Shown: positions 23,883 to 30,295 of the stretch, one piece after another
Layout: every line of letters begins with the position of its first letter
Numbering within the stretch: position 1 is the first letter of the stretch
Assembly: GCA_937952995.1 (NCBI GenBank)
Contig: CALFYB010000060.1
Span: 1-30,295 of the forward strand
Length of the DNA: 30,295 nt
Origin: an uncultured Caulobacteraceae bacterium
GTDB lineage: Bacteria; Pseudomonadota; Alphaproteobacteria; Caulobacterales; Caulobacteraceae
Direction of reading: 5' to 3'
Position numbers and translations under genes: made by a program
The notes under the pieces: generated by a model
The model's input: the letters and a program-made list of their open reading frames with translations, nothing else
Told to the model about the DNA's origin: nothing
Database searches by the model: none

Positions 23883-24368
23883 ATGACCCAAGCCCCGTCT
23901 CAACGCGCCAAGGCTGGTTATTCCCTACTCGAAATGATGATCGTTCTGGCGATTATCAGCCTGTCAGTGGCTATGGTCATGCCGCGTATTGGTGCGGCGC
24001 TGGATCAGGTGGTGGTCCATACCCTACAGTTTGAGATGCAGCGTCAGGTCTCGACCTTGCGTCGCCGTGCCTATCTGGAACAGACCGACCTTTGGCTGAC
24101 CGAGCAGGCCCTGCCAGCAGCGCAAGACCTCGACCCCACAGCCCAAGCCGCAACGCCAGAGCCTGCTGGTCCGCAAAAGCAGTGGGTGGCCATCACCCTG
24201 CCCAAGACCTGGAAAGCGGCCTATGCGAGCCCTATTCAGTTCAAATCCAGTGGTCAGTGTACGGTCAGTGATATTGAGGTCTCGAGCCTCGGCAAGCGGT
24301 CGATCCGGCTGACCTTGAACCAAGACTGCCAGCTAATCCGGACCTACTCGCCCCGCCCTGCTGCCTGA
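23883..24368 (+). CDS. gspH: Type II secretion minor pseudopilin, GspH-like
   Basis: This 161-residue protein has a prepilin leader ending AKAG before YSLLEMMIVLAIISLSVAM; Glu is at +5 and Tyr at +1, as in the neighbouring gspG. After the helix comes a GspH-like stretch, LQFEMQRQVSTLRRRAYLEQ, then a globular domain ending in RLTLNQDCQLI with two cysteines that could pair. GspH belongs to the tip complex. It follows gspG by 38 bases, with GGATAGG upstream of the ATG. Assignment to H rests on the position after gspG and the region after the helix. Its last 25 bases overlap the end of gspL on the other strand. Confidence 0.83.
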   Translation: MTQAPSQRAKAGYSLLEMMIVLAIISLSVAMVMPRIGAALDQVVVHTLQFEMQRQVSTLRRRAYLEQTDLWLTEQALPAAQDLDPTAQAATPEPAGPQKQWVAITLPKTWKAAYASPIQFKSSGQCTVSDIEVSSLGKRSIRLTLNQDCQLIRTYSPRPAA

Positions 24369-25423
24369 ACCGTCATGGTGAACACGACCCGGCGATGGGT
24401 CTTGTCAAAGACCGGCGTGACCTGAGCGAAATCTTTCGATTTTTCAAGCTCTTCGGTCAGGATATCGACCCCGGCGCTGGCCTCTTCGGGCAGCGAGAAT
24501 GACACCTGTTTTCCGTCCGATTCGAAGTCGGTCAGCTTATATTTGAACGGCAAAATGACCTTCTGGGCCTTCTGCATCAGCTCCGCCGGGGAGGTCCTGA
24601 CAAAGAACCGTTCGGACTGAACCACGGCGTTCAACTCACGCTTCAAGGTCGCTTTGGCCGCCGGATCATCGCTGGCCTGCAGCGCCTCGATCTGGGCGTC
24701 AGCCTTGCGGATCTGCAGGTCTAGGCGCAGGGCTTGGCCGAGGAAAAAGCCGGTAAAGGCGACCAGACAGATAGCGGCGGCGGCGAGGCCCAGACGGCCG
24801 CTGACCTCCCAAATCTGGCCACTGACCAAGGATTTCAGATAGCGATTATCGGGCGCGCGCACCACGGTCGACAGCGACGGCAGGGGTTCGAAACCAGCCT
24901 GATCGGGAAACTCGCGCAGGAAATCTTGCCACGCCGCCTCGCTATAGGGCGAGAGGGTCCAATGGGTGCCGACCAGAAAACCATCGCGCCAATATTGCGC
25001 TTCAAAGCCCGCGCCTGAGCGCAGCAGCCGCGCCCCAAGCCCGGGTTGCTGGACCAGCGGCTCGGGCAGGATCGTCACCGTCTCGTGCAGTCCCGCCGTC
25101 GCCAGCGCCTCACCCGTCCACGCGCTATCCCACCACCAGATGCCGAACTGGTCGCCCTTGCGGCAAATCTGCTGACCCGACTGGGCGAAGGGGGCGTTGG
25201 CGGTAGCGAACAGGCGAGCAGCCGCTAGGGCCGCGCTACCGGTCACCCCCTTGGGCGGGCTATAGGCGGCAAAGACACAGCGTTGACGGCTGAGGACCAC
25301 GACCGCGCCAAGGCCCAGCACCCCCTTGAGGACCGGCTCCAGCCGCTCCAGCCGCCCGTCAGTCGCCAGGTTGAACAGTCGACCTTGGAAAGGCAGGAAG
25401 CGTTTGATTTGAGAGTTGAGCAC
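24344..25423 (-). CDS. gspL: Type II secretion inner-membrane protein GspL
   Basis: GspL recruits GspE to the membrane and pairs with GspM. The 359-residue chain has a large N-terminal cytoplasmic part (about 1-205, an actin-like fold in the family), a membrane helix LGLAAAAICLVAFTGFFLG at about residues 209-228, a charged helical region (LQIRKADAQIEALQASDDPA) and a periplasmic C-terminal domain beginning near the KVILPFKYKLTDFESDG block. Sequence conservation in GspL is low; topology, size and position after gspK support the call. The start is a GTG with AGAGG ten bases upstream. It overlaps gspK by 65 bases, more than usual, so a later start remains possible. It ends the long leftward run and overlaps gspH. 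Confidence 0.82.
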   Translation of the reverse strand: MLNSQIKRFLPFQGRLFNLATDGRLERLEPVLKGVLGLGAVVVLSRQRCVFAAYSPPKGVTGSAALAAARLFATANAPFAQSGQQICRKGDQFGIWWWDSAWTGEALATAGLHETVTILPEPLVQQPGLGARLLRSGAGFEAQYWRDGFLVGTHWTLSPYSEAAWQDFLREFPDQAGFEPLPSLSTVVRAPDNRYLKSLVSGQIWEVSGRLGLAAAAICLVAFTGFFLGQALRLDLQIRKADAQIEALQASDDPAAKATLKRELNAVVQSERFFVRTSPAELMQKAQKVILPFKYKLTDFESDGKQVSFSLPEEASAGVDILTEELEKSKDFAQVTPVFDKTHRRVVFTMTVQAAGRGE

Positions 25424-26411
25424 GCGGTTTAAACCTCTGAACCATAGTGTCTTCGACCCAGATGGGACGGTCCCGGCTCGCCGGAGTGAGGGACAGGCGC
25501 GAACTGTAGCCTATTCCCTGCCGCTGATCGACAACGCTAAAGCGAAACCGGCCAGAGGGGAAGGTGTAGCTCTGCTCATCGTCACCGACCAGCCCGACCT
25601 GCGACAGGCTATAGAGCGGCTCGATCCGGCGGCGGTCGACAATCATCGTGGCGTCAGCCTTCGAGATGCCAAACTGCATCATCAAGACCTCGACCGGGGC
25701 GGTGTTGATGTTGAAGCTCATCCCATCGGGCCGCGCGGCGACCAGAGGGACCACCTGACGCCAGAGCGGTGGGGTGCGGGTCTCCCACGACAAGATGCCA
25801 TTGAGTTCAGAGACTTGCTGGAACGGACGGTTGGTCGGGGGCGGCAATCCAGCGCGGCTATAGTCCGCCGCCTCGGCCCCATCGACCATCAGCAGATCGT
25901 CACTATCGCGAAAATCCACCGCCTCGGAGGCCAGCTTCCCCGCCGATTGCGCGTCCGATCCGGCCAGCATGAACAGCCGCACCAGAGCCTCACGCGAGGC
26001 ATAGGACAGGTTCAGCAAGCCGCCCTCGTCCTGAACCTTCACCTCAATGGCGGGGCGGGTCTCGTCCTTGCGCGGGCTCCAGCCATAGGGCGAGGCATCG
26101 AGCTTGATCAGAGAAAGCTGGTTCGGATCGACCACGATGGGCGCATCACCGCGCATCTCTTCAAAGCGCGGGCCGCCGACGCTAAGGCCTTGGATGGTCA
26201 GGGGCTCGGTCGTGGCCAGATAGGCGAACTGCGCCTCAGCCGACAGGGCTTGAAGTTGGAACGCAGCCTCAGACTTCTGGGTCGCGATCTCGCCGTAAAG
26301 GTCATCCATGGCCACGACGATGGTCAGGAAAATCAGGGTCAGGATCGAGATCGTGACCAGCACCACAGGCAAGGCAAAGCCCGCCCGGCTGCCCCCCCGC
26401 ACCGCGCTCAT
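25359..26411 (-). CDS. gspK: Type II secretion minor pseudopilin GspK
   Basis: GspK is the large tip pseudopilin, thought to end pseudopilus growth. The leader ends RAG and the mature protein starts FALPVVLVTISILTLIFLTI. As in the family it lacks the +5 Glu, consistent with a tip position. The 350-residue body contains IEVKVQDEGGLLNLSYAS, a family hallmark, and the helical insert that includes DFRDSDDLLMVDGAEAADY. Near the end FNINTAPVEVLMMQFGISKADA and LYSLSQVGL form a helix-hairpin-helix-like segment. The ATG overlaps the gspJ stop (ATGA at 26408-26411). Confidence 0.94.
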   Translation of the reverse strand: MSAVRGGSRAGFALPVVLVTISILTLIFLTIVVAMDDLYGEIATQKSEAAFQLQALSAEAQFAYLATTEPLTIQGLSVGGPRFEEMRGDAPIVVDPNQLSLIKLDASPYGWSPRKDETRPAIEVKVQDEGGLLNLSYASREALVRLFMLAGSDAQSAGKLASEAVDFRDSDDLLMVDGAEAADYSRAGLPPPTNRPFQQVSELNGILSWETRTPPLWRQVVPLVAARPDGMSFNINTAPVEVLMMQFGISKADATMIVDRRRIEPLYSLSQVGLVGDDEQSYTFPSGRFRFSVVDQRQGIGYSSRLSLTPASRDRPIWVEDTMVQRFKPRAQLSNQTLPAFPRSTVQPGD

Positions 26412-27088
26412 AGGTCCGCATCCGAGATGCTCGGCACGCGCGGGCGGCCGCTATCGGCCTTGGCGACGATCAGGGTCTTGCCGTCTTCGGTGGCGATCCG
26501 CACGAACAGGACCCGGCCCTGTCCCCGCTCGCGCAGGGCGTTGGGCGGCGCGCCGGGAGTGATCGAAACAGTGTCGGTCCAGTTCAGCCCGTCGCGCGAA
26601 TAGCCAAAGCTCGCCCGCGAAAAGCCGAAATCCATCAGGGTCTTAGGCGGCTTAGCATCGACCCGGCAGACCAGCACCGTCTTGCCCTCGACCGCCTCTA
26701 GGCCCAGCTCCAGCCGCCCGACGGGGCCCTGATCACCGCAGGCCGTGTCGCGGTTCAGAAGGCCGCTGCCGACCAGATGCTGGGCGTCGCCCTCCAGCGG
26801 CCGGGGATGATCCCCATCCGGCTTGGTGAAGGCGGTGGCGCGAAAGTCGGTCGGCGGGCTGTAGAGGAGCAGGCTGCTGGGCACGATCATCGACGAGACA
26901 ACCGACTGCAGGGTCAGGTCGCGCATCTGGTCATCGGTAGCGGCCAAGATCCGGTTGCCAAGGCCAAAGCCCATCTGACTGCCACGCGTGCCAATCGACA
27001 GCACGACGGTCATGGCAAAGCCGGTGATGGCCAGCGCGATGATGGCCTCAAGGATCGAGAACCCCGCCCGTGACCGCGCAAGCTGCAT
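26408..27088 (-). CDS. gspJ: Type II secretion minor pseudopilin, GspJ-like
   Basis: This 226-residue protein carries a prepilin leader MQLARSRAG before FSILEAIIALAITGFAMTV, with Glu at +5, then a long beta-rich domain as in GspJ of the tip complex. Recognisable parts are VGRLELGLEAVEGKTVLVC and FGFSRASFGYSRDG, the latter suggesting strands of the J fold. The start at 27088 is set by the peptidase motif; a longer frame upstream lies inside the heptose gene. The ATG shares one base with the stop of that gene (TGATG), so translation is probably coupled. Identity as J is inferred from its size and the J-K-L order. Confidence 0.82.
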   Translation of the reverse strand: MQLARSRAGFSILEAIIALAITGFAMTVVLSIGTRGSQMGFGLGNRILAATDDQMRDLTLQSVVSSMIVPSSLLLYSPPTDFRATAFTKPDGDHPRPLEGDAQHLVGSGLLNRDTACGDQGPVGRLELGLEAVEGKTVLVCRVDAKPPKTLMDFGFSRASFGYSRDGLNWTDTVSITPGAPPNALRERGQGRVLFVRIATEDGKTLIVAKADSGRPRVPSISDADL

Positions 27089-28284
27089 CAGCCCGCCCCC
27101 AAGGCCCGCGCCAGCAGATCGTCGACCGAGCCGGACTGATAGAGGTGCCCCGCAATCCCCGCCGCCGACGCCGCCGCCAAATCCGACGCCCGGTCCCCGA
27201 TCAGCAGGCTGCGGGCCGGATCGATGGTCCAGCGCGCCATCAGGTCCAGGATCATCCCCGGCCCCGGCTTGCGACGACGGCAATCGACGGCCGCAGACCC
27301 ATCACGGCCATGTTCAGGATGGTGAGGGCAATATTCGAACCCGTCCATATGGGCCCCGATAGCCCAGAGGTCGGCCTGCATGGCGCTGTGGAACTGGCCA
27401 ATAGCGGCCTCGTCATAGAGCCCGCGCGCGACCCCGGCCTGATTGGTCACCACGAAGGTGAACAGGCCCGCATCATTGGCCCGCTTGACCGCCTCACGCG
27501 CGCCGGGCATCCAGCGCAGCTGATCGGGCCGATGGGCATAGCCGATGTCCTCGTTCAGCACGCCGTCGCGGTCAAAGAACACCGCCCCGCGCCGCGCCAC
27601 ACCGGGAACAAAGGTCTGGGCCTCGGCCAAGGCTTCGGGAATACCGATATCGATGAAGGGACGGTCGAACACCGCGCCCTGCAACCGGCCCTCGGCCACC
27701 AGCCCCGGAAAGACGTCCTGTTCCAGCGAGCAGGGCAAGGCCCCGATCCGGTCCAGCACCGCCCGGCGCATGGCATAGATTCCGCCATTTATCAGACCCG
27801 GCTGGCCCGTCGCCTGCTTTTCCAAAAAGGCGGTGATCTGATTGCCGTCGAGCGTCACGGTGCCATAGCGGTCAGCATTGGGCATGACCCGCAGAGCCAG
27901 CCGCACCATCGCCTCGGAGGGCAAGGGCCGGGCCAGATCGCGCAGGTTCACATCGAACAGGCCATCACCATTGAACAGCAAAAAGGTCTCGTCGAGCTGA
28001 TCGCGGGCATAGGTCAGCGCCCCGGCGGTTCCGGCGGGCGCAGGCTCGACCGAGTGGACGACGCGCAGACCAAGGCCGCGAATATAGTCGGCCATGGCCT
28101 CGAACTGCTCGGCGCGATAGCCGCTCAGCAACACAATCTCTTCAAAGCCGTGACGGGCGACCTCGTCGGCGAGCCAGGCGAGGAAGGGCTTGCCCCCCAC
28201 ATCGACCAACGGCTTGGGCACCTGCTGGGTAATGGCCCCCAACCGGGTCCCCAATCCCCCCACCAAGAACACGCACTGTTTCAA
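27088..28284 (-). CDS. Fused heptose-1-phosphate nucleotidyltransferase and heptose-bisphosphate phosphatase (HddC-GmhB type)
   Basis: Residues 1 to about 228 form a sugar-phosphate nucleotidyltransferase: GGLGTRLGAITQQVPKPLVD, LLFNGDGLFDV, INGGIYAMRR and FIDIGIPEALAEA, closest in style to HddC, which makes GDP-D-glycero-alpha-D-manno-heptose. Residues from about 233 form a HAD phosphatase of the GmhB/HisB-N class, with FFDRDGVLNEDIGY (nucleophile D238, acid D240), TNQAGVARGLY, RKPGPGM and LIGDRASDLAAA. The zinc loop has C319, H321 and C335, but the fourth usual cysteine is R337. The start is TTG with GGAG seven bases upstream. The fusion would join two steps of GDP-heptose supply. It directly precedes gspJ and follows a glycosyltransferase gene. 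Substrate is inferred from family. Confidence 0.85.
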   Translation of the reverse strand: MKQCVFLVGGLGTRLGAITQQVPKPLVDVGGKPFLAWLADEVARHGFEEIVLLSGYRAEQFEAMADYIRGLGLRVVHSVEPAPAGTAGALTYARDQLDETFLLFNGDGLFDVNLRDLARPLPSEAMVRLALRVMPNADRYGTVTLDGNQITAFLEKQATGQPGLINGGIYAMRRAVLDRIGALPCSLEQDVFPGLVAEGRLQGAVFDRPFIDIGIPEALAEAQTFVPGVARRGAVFFDRDGVLNEDIGYAHRPDQLRWMPGAREAVKRANDAGLFTFVVTNQAGVARGLYDEAAIGQFHSAMQADLWAIGAHMDGFEYCPHHPEHGRDGSAAVDCRRRKPGPGMILDLMARWTIDPARSLLIGDRASDLAAASAAGIAGHLYQSGSVDDLLARALGAG

Positions 28285-28320
28285 GACTGCACTCCGACGA
28301 CCATCACTCGCTATCGCAGA

Positions 28321-29247
28321 TCATCTTGCCGGAAAAAAGAACCGGCGGGAACGCTGATCGACATCGCCCAGCAGGACCGGCGGCTTTTGTGCCCCCTGCC
28401 CGCCTAATTCAGCCGTAAGACGGGTGCGTTCGGACAGATAGACATCGCCGAGGGTCGCGGAACCGGCGGCGCTTTCGGCCGGGCGGTTGATGCCGCCGGG
28501 CTGGGTCGTGGCCCCGTAATGGAGCTGGTGAAAACTGCCCTCGCCCAGCAACAGGACCTCTTGCAGGGCGTCATCGGCGCGGACCTTGTCGAGCAGGGCG
28601 TGATTGACCATCCCCCCGCCCAAGGACACGAACCGCTCGTCAAAGCCGCCGATCCGGTCCCAAGTCTCGCGGCGCATCAACAGCAGATTGGATTCCGGCA
28701 GGGGGGCCAGTGCGCCATGGACGCCGCTTTCGCCCGCCGCGCAGATCTCGAACAGGCGATAGCCGTCGGCGGGCCAGCCGATGGAGGCGAGGAGCTGATC
28801 CTCGACCGCGCGGTCATAGCCCTTGGTCGTCGAGACCTGCTGGGTCTCATAGCCGAGATGGAAGCCGAGCGTGGTGACGACGCCGTTCGGATGGCTGGCC
28901 AGAGCCGACAGGGCCAGAGCGCTGACGCCGGGACTGGCCATGCGGGCACCGTCAATGACCATGCCAATCACCGGCGCGGAGGCCAGCGACACCGCACGGT
29001 TCAGGGCGATGGCGGGCGAGCGGCCCAGACCGTCATAGCGCAGGACCCGCACATCGGCGGGGACAGAGGCGAACCAGGCCGGATCGACCGGATCGGTGGA
29101 GCCATTATCAGCAATCAAGATCTCAATATCGCCGGGGTCCATACCGCGCTGATAGGGGGCGCAGAGGGACAGGGCCGTGCGCGGCAGCTCGCGGCGCATG
29201 TCGAAGGCCCCGACAATATAGCTGATCTTTGCCGCCACTTTAGGCAC
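28321..29247 (-). CDS. Glycosyltransferase, family 2-like
   Basis: The 308-residue protein has a GT-A fold beginning: KISYIVGAFDMRRELPRTAL, the nucleotide-binding ILIADNGSTD, then APVIGMVIDGARMASPG where the family's metal-binding acidic motif lies, and later LPESNLLLMRRETWDRIGG FDERF as in many family 2 enzymes. No membrane helix is seen, so it is a soluble cytoplasmic transferase. Donor and acceptor are unknown; the neighbouring heptose enzyme suggests a GDP-heptose donor as one possibility. The start is GTG at 29247, inside the last eight bases of the sulfotransferase gene; a second GTG at 29238 is an alternative and neither has a strong ribosome site. The heptose gene follows after 36 bases. 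Confidence 0.85.
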   Translation of the reverse strand: MPKVAAKISYIVGAFDMRRELPRTALSLCAPYQRGMDPGDIEILIADNGSTDPVDPAWFASVPADVRVLRYDGLGRSPAIALNRAVSLASAPVIGMVIDGARMASPGVSALALSALASHPNGVVTTLGFHLGYETQQVSTTKGYDRAVEDQLLASIGWPADGYRLFEICAAGESGVHGALAPLPESNLLLMRRETWDRIGGFDERFVSLGGGMVNHALLDKVRADDALQEVLLLGEGSFHQLHYGATTQPGGINRPAESAAGSATLGDVYLSERTRLTAELGGQGAQKPPVLLGDVDQRSRRFFFPAR

Positions 29248-29950
29248 CAGCCAGAGGGGTGCGGGCGGCGTGCAGATCGTGCCAGAGGGACAGGCAGTCA
29301 GAGGGGGGAGCGGCGGCGACAGCGTGGTGGGTCAGGCTCTCATCGCGAAAGCGGATGGGAGCCGAGGCGTCGAGCCCGAGGGCAGCGGCCATGGCCTGAA
29401 CCTCGGCCAAATAGCGAGCAGAATTAGAGTCATAGAAGACCACAGGGAAAGCCGCGCGGGCGTGCCAGAACAGCATCTGGCGGTTATAGGCTTGCCAGAG
29501 GCCAAGGCCTTTCTCGGTGGAAAAGCCATCGCGGGTGGTCAGGGAGGCGGCGGTTTCAAGGGGGTGACGGAACGAACCCGCGAGCCGCAGGCCGGGGACC
29601 AGATCGAACCAGCCATCGAGCAGAAAGAGGGTGCGCGGGTCCTTGAAGCCCCAAGGCTGGGCCGGGTCATAGTCTTGCAGACGGGCAGCGAGATCGGCGC
29701 GTTCTTGCGCGGTCCAGACGATGGGGCCCGTGGGCGGATTGTCCCAGTCAAAGCCCCGGTCCGTCAGGATGCGGTGATGGACGGCGCGCAGGGCCTCGTT
29801 CTCGTTATTGCCTTTGCGGTTGTGCGGTGCGGCGCGATTGACCACGCCCAAGACCAGACCGCAATCTTCCAAACAGCCCGCCAGGCAAGAGGTCCCCGAC
29901 CGATGCATGCCAACAATGGCCACAGGCCCCAAGGCCAAAAGATCCGTCAT
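29240..29950 (-). CDS. Sulfotransferase family protein
   Basis: The N-terminus AIVGMHRSGTSCLAGCLEDC is the P-loop-like 5'-phosphosulfate loop of PAPS-dependent sulfotransferases, and LAGSFRHPLETAASLTTRDG is the 3'-phosphate site with its Arg and Ser. The 236-residue length is that of compact bacterial sulfotransferases acting on carbohydrates or lipids. No membrane helix is visible. I use the ATG at 29950; an in-frame TTG at 29959 adds three residues. It is the first gene after the terminator at 29991-30020, so the run sulfotransferase, glycosyltransferase, heptose enzyme, gspJ, K and L likely begins just upstream. The substrate cannot be read from sequence; some members of this P-loop group have other or unknown activities. 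Confidence 0.83.
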   Translation of the reverse strand: MTDLLALGPVAIVGMHRSGTSCLAGCLEDCGLVLGVVNRAAPHNRKGNNENEALRAVHHRILTDRGFDWDNPPTGPIVWTAQERADLAARLQDYDPAQPWGFKDPRTLFLLDGWFDLVPGLRLAGSFRHPLETAASLTTRDGFSTEKGLGLWQAYNRQMLFWHARAAFPVVFYDSNSARYLAEVQAMAAALGLDASAPIRFRDESLTHHAVAAAPPSDCLSLWHDLHAARTPLAGA

Positions 29951-29990
29951 AAGGCCCAATCACCAAAAACCAACATCCCCCACCATAGCC

Positions 29991-30020
29991 AAAGAAAAAG
30001 GGGAGGGCAAAGCCCTCCCC
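29991..30020 (-). terminator. Rho-independent terminator of the right-edge gene
   Basis: A perfect nine-base-pair stem (30000-30008 with 30012-30020, three-base loop) is followed, on the minus strand, by TTTTTCTTT. It lies 26 bases past the stop of the right-edge gene and ends its transcript, separating it from the sulfotransferase run. The promoter of the latter must lie between the hairpin and 29950, or expression relies on read-through. Confidence 0.9.
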
Positions 30021-30045
30021 TGATCCGTAGGATGTAGATGGTAGA

Positions 30046-30295
30046 TTAGTTCGCCTTAGCAACCGACGCACCGGCACCCAAGGATACTTCGGCCTGCGTA
30101 TTTGCAGACACAGAACGCATCTTGGCAGTGAAGGCTGTAGTCTCCGCTTGAAGGGTAATCAAAACGTCGGAGCGTCCAAACGAACCATAGCACGCCTTAA
30201 GCATCGCGCTAGTGATGAGCAACTCCCCAGATCCGGGTACAGTTCCCACCGCACAAGACGTGGCAGTAACTGTACCGGTTGGGTTAGCCAAGCTA
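30046..30295 (-). CDS. C-terminal part of an unrecognised, probably secreted or surface protein (partial)
   Basis: An open frame enters from the right edge and ends at a TAA at 30046-30048. About 82 residues are visible. They are rich in Ser, Thr, Ala, Gly and Val with few charges, contain two cysteines 19 apart (SCAVG and KACYG) that might pair, and end EVSLGAGASVAKAN. No family is recognised. There is an in-frame TTG at 30289, but nothing supports it as a start and the frame continues past the edge, so I treat the gene as truncated by the window. Base composition is lower in GC and codon choice less biased than in neighbours. The terminator just downstream supports a real transcribed gene. 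An exported structural or adhesive protein is a guess from composition. Confidence 0.6.
   Translation of the reverse strand, partial: SLANPTGTVTATSCAVGTVPGSGELLITSAMLKACYGSFGRSDVLITLQAETTAFTAKMRSVSANTQAEVSLGAGASVAKAN

Noticed and set aside
25416..26603. A 395-codon plus-strand open frame opposite gspK and gspJ
   Set aside because: It shadows gspK in a GC-rich region, and the product is low-complexity in basic and polar residues without family features.
27089..27283. An N-terminal extension of gspJ inside the heptose gene
   Set aside because: It is Gly/Pro-rich out-of-frame sequence over the HAD domain, and the prepilin leader starts at 27088.
27070..28407. A 445-codon open frame on the plus strand opposite the heptose enzyme
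   Set aside because: It is antisense to a gene with clear domain motifs, its translation is rich in Arg, Gln, His and Gly with no recognisable motif, and long antisense frames are common in GC-rich genes.

Overview
The window is a dense, GC-rich (by eye about 60%) bacterial chromosome segment. Gene content and style suggest an alphaproteobacterium, perhaps Caulobacterales; this is inference from composition and protein sequence, with no rRNA or marker gene to confirm it. There are 29 substantially supported genes, plus the last codons of a gene entering at the left edge and the tail of a gene entering at the right edge. I saw no tRNA, rRNA, CRISPR, insertion sequence or phage gene. No gene-free stretch exceeds about 190 bases.

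Left part (1-3.4 kb): a membrane acyltransferase and a short-chain dehydrogenase run rightward and end at a strong intrinsic terminator. Facing them are a crotonase-family protein with its own promoter-like sequence and an exported MsrB.

Sugar-nucleotide block (3.4-10.8 kb): rfbB-rfbC-rfbD-rfbA, tightly overlapped on the minus strand, make dTDP-L-rhamnose. An AGE-fold sugar isomerase on the plus strand faces a single-domain mannose-1-phosphate guanylyltransferase and a phosphomannomutase; together these three would take fructose-6-P or mannose-6-P to GDP-mannose.

Metabolic middle (10.8-15.8 kb): an iron-type alcohol dehydrogenase, a double-ATPase peptide ABC protein without permeases beside it, an ACT-containing threonine ammonia-lyase and an FKBP lipoprotein.

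Secretion block (15.9-27.1 kb): a complete type II secretion system, in alternating blocks: E-F-O-I (+), M-C-D (-), G-H (+) and J-K-L (-). The I/D and H/L pairs overlap tail to tail. The secretin carries a lipobox and the prepilin peptidase is a short form lacking the usual N-terminal methylase domain.

Right part (27.1-30.3 kb): gspJ-K-L lies at the end of a minus-strand run that begins with a sulfotransferase, a family 2 glycosyltransferase and a fused heptose-1-phosphate nucleotidyltransferase/heptose-bisphosphate phosphatase. Upstream of this run is a clean terminator closing a gene, of lower GC, for an unrecognised, probably surface or secreted protein. The physical coupling of glycan genes to secretion pseudopilin genes is the most suggestive arrangement in the window.
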